Positions 1 to 7,012 of a stretch of DNA of 64,000 nt are shown here, in pieces; within the stretch, counting starts at the first letter, position 1; the number at the start of each line of letters is the position of its first letter. The DNA lies in contig NZ_JAFMTA010000001.1 in assembly GCF_017916515.1 (NCBI RefSeq), forward strand, positions 620,001 to 684,000, given 5' to 3'. A program made the position numbers and the translations under genes. The stretch comes from Naasia sp. SYSU D00948 (GTDB taxonomy: Bacteria > Actinomycetota > Actinomycetes > Actinomycetales > Microbacteriaceae). The notes under the pieces are model-generated. The model was not told the DNA's origin. It saw only the letters and a list, made by a program, of their open reading frames with translations, and ran no database searches.

Positions 1-1
1 C

Positions 2-220
2 GAGCTAGCCGAGCGGCACGGACGCACTCCCGCGCAGATCGTCCTGCGCTGGCACGTGCAGGAGGGCATCGTCGCGATCCCCAAGTCGTCGAACCGCCAG
101 CGCATGGCCGACAACCTGGCCGTCTTCGAGTTCGAGCTGACCGAGGACGACATGTCCCGCCTCGCGACCCTCTCCCGCGGCCCGGGCGCCGGCGTCGACT
201 CGGACGTCACCGGTCACTGA
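2..220 (+). CDS. aldo/keto reductase, C-terminal fragment
   Basis: This is the last 72 residues of a gene that begins before the window. The reading frame ends at TGA 218-220. The run AQIVLRWHVQEGIVAIPKSS followed by NLAVFEFELTEDDM is the C-terminal part of the aldo/keto reductase barrel of the 2,5-diketo-D-gluconate reductase type; the IPKSS stretch and a following Arg help bind the 2'-phosphate of NADPH in this family. The catalytic Asp, Tyr, Lys and His lie outside the window, so substrate cannot be judged. The gene converges on hisS, and the gap holds two copies of a palindromic repeat. Confidence 0.85.
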   Translation, partial: ELAERHGRTPAQIVLRWHVQEGIVAIPKSSNRQRMADNLAVFEFELTEDDMSRLATLSRGPGAGVDSDVTGH

Positions 221-233
221 GGCTCGCCGATCC

Positions 234-296
234 CGTCGAAGTGCCACCTGGTGCTCCCATCCGGGCGGTTCGACAGCACCAAGTGGCATCTCGACG
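234..296. repeat. spaced palindrome, family A copy 1
   Basis: Two 22-base arms (234-255 and 275-296) are inverted copies of each other with a few mismatches; the core is TGCCACYTGGTGCT. The 19-base loop contains CATCCGGGCGG. Copies with similar arms and loop sit at 343-403 and 10662-10720. It lies in the convergent gap between the aldo/keto reductase and hisS. It could fold as a long hairpin in either transcript, but no T-tract follows, so calling it a terminator would be a guess. Confidence 0.85.
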
Positions 297-342
297 TAAG
301 CGACGTGCCGCGGGGCCAGCCGCGGGAGGGATGCCGAGCACG

Positions 343-403
343 GCCGACGTGCCACTTGGTGCGCTTATCGGGCGCGTTTGACAGCACCAAGTGGCATTTC
401 GGC
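343..403. repeat. spaced palindrome, family A copy 2
   Basis: Arms 343-362 and 384-403 pair as GCCGA/NN/TGCCACTTGGTGC with its inverse. The 21-base loop holds TATCGGGCGCG, related to the loops of the other two copies. It lies 46 bases from copy 1 in the same convergent gap, so the two hairpins form a pair downstream of hisS. Confidence 0.85.
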
Positions 404-461
404 GGACTGGGCGGCCGCGGTCGGTCACACCGGCTGACCGGCGGCGGGAACGGAGCGGCCG

Positions 462-1700
462 CTAGGTGAGGGGGCGAACGTCGCCGAGCGCGCCGTCGCC
501 GTCGAGCGTGACGAAGCCCGTGTAGCCGGAGGACGCCGCGGAGTCGAGGAGGCCCTTCAGGTTGCGGGGGCGGCGCTCGAGGCGGACGCGCGGCGCCGTC
601 TCCAGGAGCTCGCGCTTGGCCGCGATCAGGCGCTCGGGTGCGGTGTCCGCCGCATGGACGAGGACGACTCCCCCGGTATCCGAGCCGCCGTCCTCGAGGA
701 GGTCGAGGATCCGCTCGAAGCCGATCGAGAAGCCGACCGCCGGGACGTCCGTGCCGAGGAAGCGGCCGATCATCCCGTCGTACCGGCCGCCGCCCGCCAC
801 CGAGCTGCCCGAGCCGGGGTGCGCGACCTCGAAGATCGTGCCGGTGTAGTACCCCATGCCGCGCACGAGGGTCGGGTCGAAGACGAGCGCCACGTCGGGC
901 AGCGCCGCCCGCAGGTCGAGAAGGTGCCGGTACGCGTCGACGTCGAGCCACTCGGGCGGCGCGTCCTCGAGCTGCCACCCGGCCGACTCGATGGCGCGCA
1001 GCGACTCCGCGATGCCGTCGGTGTGGACTCCGAGCTCGCCGAGCTCCGCGACGACGCCGTCGACGCCCACCTTGTCCAGCTTGTCGATCGTGATCAGCGC
1101 ACGCTCCCCGAAGTGACCCGGGATGCCCCAGTGCTCGAGCAGGCGGCTCAGGATTCGGCGGTCGTTGAGGCGGACGGTCATTCCGGTGAGACCCACCGCG
1201 GTGAGAGCCGCGACCGTGGCCGAGATGAGCTCCAGCTCCGCGAGCGGCCCGGCCTCGCCGAGGATGTCGATATCGCACTGCACGAACTGCCGGTAGCGGC
1301 CCTTCTGCGGGCGCTCGGCACGCCAGACCGGTCCGGTCTGCAGGGCGCGGAACACCGTCGGGAGCTCCGCCCGGTGAGACGCGTAGTACCGGGCGAGCGG
1401 CACGGTCAGGTCGTAGCGGAGTCCCAGGTCGGCGAGCCGGAGGGCATCACCGGCCGTCGCGGCGTCCTGGAGGTCCTCCGGACCGATGCCGCGCTTGAGC
1501 ACGCTGTAGGCGAGCTTCTCGTTGTCGCCACCGATGCCCGAGTGCAGGCGCGCGATGTCCTCGAGCGCCGGCGTCTCGATCTCGTCGAACCCGTGCCGGC
1601 GGTAGACGTCCTTGATGGTCGCGAGGACCCGCTCCCGGCGGCTCTTCTCGACGGGCAGGAAGTCGCGCATGCCGCGGGGCGGGTTGACGGGGGAAGGCAC
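462..1700 (-). CDS. hisS: histidine-tRNA ligase
   Basis: Class II aminoacyl-tRNA synthetase that charges tRNA-His in the cytoplasm. The protein is 412 residues, slightly short for the family. It opens with PRGMRDFLPVE, has motif 2 around residues 122-145 (GPVWRAERPQKGRYRQF) and the histidine-specific LVRGMGYYTGTIFEV near residue 280. The C-terminal anticodon-binding domain ends with RNLKGLLDSAASSGYTGF. The start is GTG at 1700, with GAGG four bases upstream. An array of inverted repeats (1767-2167) separates it from mazG upstream on the same strand, so hisS probably has its own promoter. Confidence 0.97.
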   Translation of the reverse strand: MPSPVNPPRGMRDFLPVEKSRRERVLATIKDVYRRHGFDEIETPALEDIARLHSGIGGDNEKLAYSVLKRGIGPEDLQDAATAGDALRLADLGLRYDLTVPLARYYASHRAELPTVFRALQTGPVWRAERPQKGRYRQFVQCDIDILGEAGPLAELELISATVAALTAVGLTGMTVRLNDRRILSRLLEHWGIPGHFGERALITIDKLDKVGVDGVVAELGELGVHTDGIAESLRAIESAGWQLEDAPPEWLDVDAYRHLLDLRAALPDVALVFDPTLVRGMGYYTGTIFEVAHPGSGSSVAGGGRYDGMIGRFLGTDVPAVGFSIGFERILDLLEDGGSDTGGVVLVHAADTAPERLIAAKRELLETAPRVRLERRPRNLKGLLDSAASSGYTGFVTLDGDGALGDVRPLT

Positions 1701-1766
1701 GACCTCGATTCTCCCATCCGCGCTCGGCTCCCCTTCTCCGCGGTGAGAGGCGGCCCTCGACCCCTA

Positions 1767-2167
1767 GCGCGGATCAGGAGATCCGACGCCGTTCAGGACG
1801 GTCGGCCCGATCCGCGCGCGGATCAGGACGACACGCCGCCGCACCGCGGGCAGGTCCTGATCCGCGCAAACCCCCGGCCCCATTGCGCGGATCAGGAGAT
1901 CCGACGCCGTTCAGGGCGGTCGGCCCGATCCGCGCGCGGATCAGGACGACACGCCGCGTCACTGCGGGCAGGTCCTGATCCGCGCAATTCCCCGCGCGCG
2001 CGGTTGAGGACCACACGCCACCTCCCCGAGGCCGGTCCTGACCCGCGCAAACCCCCGGCCCCCATTGCGCCGATCAGGAGATCCGACGCCGTTCAGGACG
2101 ATCGGCCCGATCCGCGCGCGGATCAGGACGACACGCCGCGTCAGCGCGGGCAGGTCCTGATCCGCGC
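1767..2167. repeat. array of four inverted-repeat units between mazG and hisS
   Basis: Four copies of an element with 14-base arms (GCGCGGATCAGGAC and its inverse) around a 24-bp spacer: arms at 1816-1829/1854-1867, 1934-1947/1972-1985, 1998-2011/2035-2048 (diverged arms) and 2116-2129/2154-2167. Copies 1, 2 and 4 are each preceded by a second module containing AGGAGATCCGACGCCGTTCA, giving repeat starts at 1767, 1885 and 2067. The array fills most of the 584-base gap 1701-2284, in which I see no gene. Spacers are similar to each other, unlike CRISPR spacers. Confidence 0.9.
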
Positions 2168-2284
2168 AATACCCCGCGCGCGGTTGAGGGAGGGAGCGAA
2201 TGACTCGCCGCAAGCAAACCGCCATCCGCGCAGCCCGCCTCCCCGCGAGCATCCCTGAACCGCGCAATCCCGCTCAGCGGAGGT

Positions 2285-2923
2285 TCAGGCCGAGTCGCCC
2301 TCGACCTCGCCGGCCTTGATCTCCGCCTCGAGTCCGCGGAGGGTGGTGCGGAGGGCGCGCTCGGCGTCGAGGCCGCGCGCCCGGGACGCCATCACGAGCG
2401 CGAGGAGGAGCCCGCCCAGCTCGTCCTCCGACTCGAAGGGCAGCGCCGGGACGTCGCCCGCCGGAAGCATCCCGGACTGCTCCGCCCGGCCGAGGACCTT
2501 GTCCGCGAGCGCGAGGGCGGACATCCCGCGCGGGATGCCGTCGAGCACGCTCGCGCGCGACGCCTTCTCCTGGCGCTTCACCTCGAGCCACTGCTGCCGG
2601 ATCTCGTCGGGCGTCGACGCGTCCGAGTCGCCGAAGACGTGCGGGTGCCGGCGCTTCATCTTCTCGATGGTGACCGCCGCCACGTCCTGGATGTCGAAGC
2701 CCTCCTCGGCGGCCGCGATGTCGGCGTGGAACAGCACCTGGTAGAGCACGTCGCCGAGCTCCTCGCGCATCCCGTCGACGTCGCCGGTCTCGATCGCCTC
2801 GACGAGCTCGGCGCTCTCCTCGAGCAGGTACGGGACGAGGGAGCGATGGGTCTGCTCGCGATCCCACGCGCACTCGGCGCGCAGCGTGCGCATCACGGAG
2901 ACGAGGTCGTCGAGGGCCGTCAC
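2285..2923 (-). CDS. mazG: nucleoside triphosphate pyrophosphohydrolase MazG
   Basis: Cleaves (d)NTPs to NMP and pyrophosphate, a house-cleaning enzyme that also lowers alarmone levels in some bacteria. The chosen product has 212 residues. The MazG core begins CAWDREQTHRSLVPYLLEESAELVEAI and continues EELGDVLYQVLFHADIA, giving the metal-binding EExxE and ExxD motifs of the fold. A longer open frame extends upstream to 3205, but family alignment and a GGGGAGGA site just before GTG 2923 decide for the short form. mazG follows mfd in many actinobacteria; here five genes intervene. Confidence 0.93.
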   Translation of the reverse strand: MTALDDLVSVMRTLRAECAWDREQTHRSLVPYLLEESAELVEAIETGDVDGMREELGDVLYQVLFHADIAAAEEGFDIQDVAAVTIEKMKRRHPHVFGDSDASTPDEIRQQWLEVKRQEKASRASVLDGIPRGMSALALADKVLGRAEQSGMLPAGDVPALPFESEDELGGLLLALVMASRARGLDAERALRTTLRGLEAEIKAGEVEGDSA

Positions 2924-2985
2924 CCCCTCATCCTCCCCCGTCCCTCGCCGACCTCGAGGTCCGGACGCAGCACGAGGCGGATGCG

Positions 2986-3783
2986 TCAGCTCGGCGGACG
3001 CGCCCGGTAGTGGTAGCGCGCAAGCTCGGCGAAGCCCGCGCCGTCGTAGAGCCCCAGCGCCGCCCCGTTGTCCCGCTCGACCTGCAGGTAGAGGCCGGCG
3101 GCCGCGCTGTCGGCGGCCAAGCCGGCGAGCGCGGCCAGCACCCGGCGTCCGACACCCCGGCCCCGGGCGCGCGGCAGGGTGGCCATGCCGAAGACGCCCG
3201 CCCACCCGTCGTCGAGGACTGCGCGGCCCACGCCCACGACCTCACCCCGGTCGACCGCGCTTGCGTAGACGCTGCGCCCCGCGACCCGGGACAGCATCCG
3301 CTCCTCGGCGGCGACTCCGTCGTGGCGATCGATCGCGTTCCGCGCCTCGAGCCAGGACCGCGACGGGGCGGCGTCGATCCGCACCTCGCCCCCCGCACCG
3401 GACTGCGCGACCGCCGCAGCGCAGGCGGTCATCAGCGACAGGGGACCACTCGCGAGGTAGCCCCGCTCGGCGAGCACGTCGTCGAGGCGGGGATCGGCAA
3501 CCCCGGGCGTGAGCTGGAAGGCCGTCCCCGCCTGGAACCGATCGTAGAAGCGCTCGGCCGCCTCGATCCGCTCCGCGAGCTCTGCGGGCTCGACGGCGCC
3601 GTGCGCGAGCACGGTCCCCGTCCACCAGGAGGGACCTCCGGTGTCGCGCAGCCACCAGTCGCCGATCCGCTCGACGTGCTCGGCGGGCTGGGCGCGCGCC
3701 GCACGCTCCTGGAGGCCGCGGATCAGATCCAGGTCGTGGCCTTGTCCAGCGACCTGGTTCCCAGAGGGCGTCCCCTCAACCAT
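2986..3783 (-). CDS. GNAT family N-acetyltransferase
   Basis: A 265-residue protein whose C-terminal half is a GNAT acetyltransferase: motif A reads TLPRARGRGVGRRVLAALA, followed by LYLQVERDNGAALGLYDGAGF, the usual acetyl-CoA-binding pattern. The N-terminal 120 residues (WWLRDTGGPSWWTGTVLAHG and following) form a degenerate second GNAT-like region, as in tandem-domain members. Substrate cannot be inferred. The ATG at 3783 has no clear ribosome site. mazG begins 62 bases downstream on the same strand. Confidence 0.85.
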   Translation of the reverse strand: MVEGTPSGNQVAGQGHDLDLIRGLQERAARAQPAEHVERIGDWWLRDTGGPSWWTGTVLAHGAVEPAELAERIEAAERFYDRFQAGTAFQLTPGVADPRLDDVLAERGYLASGPLSLMTACAAAVAQSGAGGEVRIDAAPSRSWLEARNAIDRHDGVAAEERMLSRVAGRSVYASAVDRGEVVGVGRAVLDDGWAGVFGMATLPRARGRGVGRRVLAALAGLAADSAAAGLYLQVERDNGAALGLYDGAGFAELARYHYRARPPS

Positions 3784-3828
3784 GGGCAGGACGCCGCGAC
3801 GGCGCCTCCTCGGTTCCCGGGCACCCGG

Positions 3829-4323
3829 TCACCGCACGGGGGCGGCGAGCAGGGCGACGGTGTACTGGCCGCCCTTCGTGTCCTGCTCCCCCACGCGCTC
3901 GAACCCCAAACGCGAGTGGAACGCGAGCGACTCCGGGTTCGGCGGCTGCAGGTTCACCTCGCAGGTCACCTCGGGCCGGCCGTCCGCCCGGGCCTTGTCG
4001 AACACGGCCTCGTAGAGCGCCCGCCCGACTCCGGCGCCGCGGAGGCCGCGGTCGATCACGATGCGGTCGATGTAGAGCGAGGGGCCGCGCTCGGAGAAGA
4101 ACCGGTAGTTCTCGCTCTCGTAGTCGGCGCCGGGGTCCATCGCGAGCAGGAACCCGACGACGGACCCCTCGTGCTCCGCGACGAGCGACAGGCCCGGGAA
4201 GGCGATCAGCCGTCCGAGCTCGGCGACGTCGGCGTTCGGGACGGCGGGATACGCCGCGTTGTTGAGGTCGACGATGCGACTGAGATCGACGGGGCGGACG
4301 GGGCGCAGGCGGACGGAAGCCAC
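3829..4323 (-). CDS. GNAT family N-acetyltransferase
   Basis: A 164-residue single-domain GNAT protein. Motif A is IDRGLRGAGVGRALYEAV and motif B includes VNLQPPNPESLAFHSRLGF. The N-terminus VRLRPVRPVDLSRIVDLNNAAYPAVP is typical of the family. The start is GTG at 4323, nine bases after the TetR stop at 4333, so it probably belongs to the hydrolase-TetR transcript. The substrate is unknown. Confidence 0.88.
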   Translation of the reverse strand: MASVRLRPVRPVDLSRIVDLNNAAYPAVPNADVAELGRLIAFPGLSLVAEHEGSVVGFLLAMDPGADYESENYRFFSERGPSLYIDRIVIDRGLRGAGVGRALYEAVFDKARADGRPEVTCEVNLQPPNPESLAFHSRLGFERVGEQDTKGGQYTVALLAAPVR

Positions 4324-4332
4324 CGGACGACC

Positions 4333-4896
4333 CTACCCAGACCGCCAGCTCGTCAGAACCCCGTCGAGGGCCTGCACCATGCGGCGGAAGGAGCTCTCCG
4401 GGTCCCTCGACAGAGCGAACCCGCCGCCCTGCTCGAGCAGCACCCATCCGTGCAGGGCGGCCCGCAGGGCCCGGGTCGCATCGATCGCGTCCTCACCCTC
4501 GAGCCCGTACCCCCGGAGCGCGGCGAAGACGGTCTGCGCGGCACGCTCGGCGGCCGCCCTGTGCGCCTCGTCGGCCGGAGCCACCTGGGTGAGCGCGTAG
4601 CCGCCCGGATGCTCGCGCGCGTACCGGCGGTAGGCGTCGGCGAGCGCGGCGACCGCCTCCGCTCCGGACCGTCCGGCGACCGCCTCCCCGAGCACCCGCG
4701 CCAGCTCGTCCGTCGCGGCGACCGCGATGCGGCGGCGGAGATCCTCGAGCCCGCCGACGTGCTTGTAGAGGCTCGGCAGCGCGACGCCGAGACGCGCGGC
4801 CAGCGCCGCCAGCGTCAGCCGGTCGGCGCCCACCTCGTCCGCGAGCCGGCCGGCCTGCTCCACGACGACGGCGGGACTGAGCCCCGCCCTAGGCAA
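4333..4896 (-). CDS. TetR family transcriptional regulator (WHG type)
   Basis: A 187-residue repressor. The helix-turn-helix is at residues 24-45 (LTLAALAARLGVALPSLYKHVGG). The opening MPRAGLSPAVVVEQAGRLADEVG matches TetR proteins with a C-terminal WHG ligand-binding domain. The apparent start is TTG at 4896, which overlaps the hydrolase stop by eight bases, so translation is likely coupled. It probably controls its own operon through the short divergent region at 5690-5724. The inducer is unknown. Confidence 0.9.
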   Translation of the reverse strand: MPRAGLSPAVVVEQAGRLADEVGADRLTLAALAARLGVALPSLYKHVGGLEDLRRRIAVAATDELARVLGEAVAGRSGAEAVAALADAYRRYAREHPGGYALTQVAPADEAHRAAAERAAQTVFAALRGYGLEGEDAIDATRALRAALHGWVLLEQGGGFALSRDPESSFRRMVQALDGVLTSWRSG

Positions 4897-5689
4897 CGGC
4901 CGTGGCCCGGCGGGCGAACGCCACGACCGCGGGGTTCACCTGGTCCGCGGAGTCGACCATCGGGTAGTGCCCGGCGCCCTCGACGACGAGCACCTCGGCC
5001 TTCAGCCGCTCGCCGATCCAGGCCGCCTCGGCGGCCGGATCCTTCCAGTCCCGGTCCGCGCTGCCCATGACGACGAGGGCGGGAGCGGCCACCCGCTCGA
5101 GCGCGCGCTCGGCGGGCTCATGCGTGGTCTTCGTCGTGCGCGAGAACGAGCGCCAGTGCCGGGCCAGGCTGCGCGCCATCGCCTCCTCGTGCTGCTCCTG
5201 ATCGGCGGGACGGCGGGTCGGGAACAGCGACCGGTAGTAGGACCGCCACACCGCCGGCCCCCACGGCTTCAGCAGCGCCGCCCGGAAGAGCAGCCCCGAG
5301 AGGCGGGACGACGGCGGGTTTCGCACGAAGGGGCCGAGCAGGACGAGCCCGGTCACGGCCTCCGGCCGCTCGGCCGCCGCGAGCACGGCCGCTCCGGCTC
5401 CCATCGAGCTGCCGATCACGATCGCCGGTCCGCCGAGCTTCGCGATCACCGAGAGCGCGTCGCGGGCAGCGGCCTCGTCGTCGAAGGCGTCGAAGCCGTC
5501 GTCGCTGTCGCCGTGACCGCGGAGGTCGAAGGCGGCCACGCGGAACCCGGCGCCGACGAGAGCGGGGACGAGGAAGCGATACGAGCTGCGCAGCTCTCCC
5601 ATCCCCGGGATGCAGACGACGAGCGGACCCTCGCCGCTCACCTCGACCGCGATGCTGCGGCCGGCGGTTCCGATCTGGCTAACTGTCAT
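4889..5689 (-). CDS. alpha/beta hydrolase
   Basis: A 266-residue alpha/beta-hydrolase-fold enzyme. Visible features are the oxyanion-hole stretch CIPGMGELRSSYR, the nucleophile elbow IGSSMGAG (Ser near residue 95), FDLRGHGDSD, and the catalytic His in EGAGHYPMVDS near residue 246. ATG 5689 starts the conserved core; the frame runs 32 codons further upstream, but that part would cover the divergent promoter and the nhaA start. It is first in an operon with a TetR regulator and perhaps a GNAT gene. It could be an esterase or a lactonase. Confidence 0.88.
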   Translation of the reverse strand: MTVSQIGTAGRSIAVEVSGEGPLVVCIPGMGELRSSYRFLVPALVGAGFRVAAFDLRGHGDSDDGFDAFDDEAAARDALSVIAKLGGPAIVIGSSMGAGAAVLAAAERPEAVTGLVLLGPFVRNPPSSRLSGLLFRAALLKPWGPAVWRSYYRSLFPTRRPADQEQHEEAMARSLARHWRSFSRTTKTTHEPAERALERVAAPALVVMGSADRDWKDPAAEAAWIGERLKAEVLVVEGAGHYPMVDSADQVNPAVVAFARRATAVA

Positions 5690-5736
5690 AGCCGCGAAGC
5701 TACTCTTATTAGCCGGAAGGGTCAATGGGCTACTCT
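5677..5736. promoter_or_regulatory. divergent control region between hydrolase/TetR and nhaA
   Basis: Only 35 bases separate the start codons at 5689 and 5725. Around them lie an inverted pair GGCTAA (5677-5682) and TTAGCC (5709-5714), an inner pair TAGC (5689-5692) and GCTA (5699-5702), and a direct repeat GCTACTCT at 5699-5706 and 5729-5736. These are candidate sites for the TetR protein encoded at 4333-4896. No ideal -35/-10 pair was recognised. Confidence 0.4.
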
Positions 5737-6975
5737 GGACGGAGGGGAGCCGGGAAGTCTGGTCGGCGCTCGTCCGCCGACCCATTGCGAGGCCCCGTGC
5801 ACATCTTCCGCTCCGAGCGCTACGCCGCCGCGATGCTCCTCGGGGCCGCGGCGCTCGCCCTGCTCCTCGCCAACCTGCCCTTCGGATCCGCCCTCATCGG
5901 TCTCCGCGATGCGCATCTGGAGCTCCCGGCCCTCGGCCTCGACCTCTCGATCGGGCACTGGATCAGCGACGGTCTGCTCGCGGTGTTCTTCTTCCTCGTC
6001 GCGATCGAGCTCCGACACGAGCTGACGAAGGGCGAGCTCAACTCGCTCACCCACGCGCTCGTGCCCGCCATCGCCGCGGTCGGGGGCGTCGTCGCACCGG
6101 CCGCCCTCTACCTGGCCTTCACCGCGGGAAGCGGGCTCGCGGAGGGATGGCCCATCCCGACGGCGACGGACATCGCCTTCGCGCTCGGCGTCCTCGCCAT
6201 CTTCGGGTCGCGCCTGCCGGCTCGCGTCCGCGCCTTCCTGCTGGCCCTCGCGATCCTCGACGACCTGATCGCGATCCTGATCATCGCGGTGTTCTTCACG
6301 CGGGACCCGAGCCCGCTGCTCCTGCTCGCGGCCGTCATCCCGGTCGCGGCGTTCTGGCTGCTCGGCAGACTGGCGGGCGGGCGCTTGCGGCTTCCGATCG
6401 GGGCGGCGATGGTGCTCGTCGCGCTGGTCGCCTGGTACTTCGTCTACAGCTCCGGCGTGCATGCGACGATCGCCGGCGTCGCCCTCGGGCTCGTGCTGAA
6501 GCCCGACGTGGCGCACCGGGTGCACCGCGCGATCGAGCCGTACTCGAACGGGCTGATCCTGCCGGTGTTCGCGTTCTCCGCCGCTCTCGTCGCCATCCCG
6601 CAGGTGAGTCTCGCCGAGCTCTCGGCGCCGTTCTGGGGCATTCTCGTCGGCCTGCCGGTCGGCAAGCTGCTCGGCATCACCGTCGCCGGCGCGATCGCGC
6701 TCCATTTCGCCCGCCGCAGCGGTGGGACGCTCCTCAAGATCCGGGAGATCGTCGTGGTCGCGGCGCTCGGCGGCATCGGCTTCACCGTGTCGCTCCTGAT
6801 GAACGAGCTGGCCTTCGCCGGTCAGGAGCTCGTCCGCGACGAGGGAACTCTCGCGGTGCTGCTCGGTTCGGCGATCGCGATCGTCGTGTCGGCGTTCGTC
6901 GTCAGGTCCGCCGCGCGGCGGACGGACCCAGCCGACGAGGCGCAGGAGGAGGACGTCCGCGAGCCGATCGTCTGA
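5725..6975 (+). CDS. nhaA: Na+/H+ antiporter NhaA
   Basis: Membrane antiporter that expels sodium in exchange for protons, for pH and salt homeostasis. The 416-residue product has about twelve membrane segments. The NhaA signature is present: TATDIAFALGVLAIFGSR, then LAILDDLIAILIIAVFF, which carries the two adjacent Asp residues that bind the ions. ATG 5725 has GGAAGG four bases upstream; GTG 5798 is an alternative that would drop a basic leader. It is divergent from the hydrolase/TetR operon and convergent with mfd. Confidence 0.95.
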   Translation: MGYSGRRGAGKSGRRSSADPLRGPVHIFRSERYAAAMLLGAAALALLLANLPFGSALIGLRDAHLELPALGLDLSIGHWISDGLLAVFFFLVAIELRHELTKGELNSLTHALVPAIAAVGGVVAPAALYLAFTAGSGLAEGWPIPTATDIAFALGVLAIFGSRLPARVRAFLLALAILDDLIAILIIAVFFTRDPSPLLLLAAVIPVAAFWLLGRLAGGRLRLPIGAAMVLVALVAWYFVYSSGVHATIAGVALGLVLKPDVAHRVHRAIEPYSNGLILPVFAFSAALVAIPQVSLAELSAPFWGILVGLPVGKLLGITVAGAIALHFARRSGGTLLKIREIVVVAALGGIGFTVSLLMNELAFAGQELVRDEGTLAVLLGSAIAIVVSAFVVRSAARRTDPADEAQEEDVREPIV

Positions 6976-7012
6976 TCGGCCCGCGCTCTCGTCAGCGTTC
7001 CGTCGGCCCTCG

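Noticed and set aside
1767-2167. Possible CRISPR array between mazG and hisS
   Set aside because: The inter-arm spacers are similar to each other, unit lengths differ (118 and 182 bases), and no cas gene is in the window.
654-2258. 534-codon plus-strand frame opposite hisS running through the repeat array
   Set aside because: It reads through inverted repeats and is the complement of a certain gene; it has no recognisable domain.
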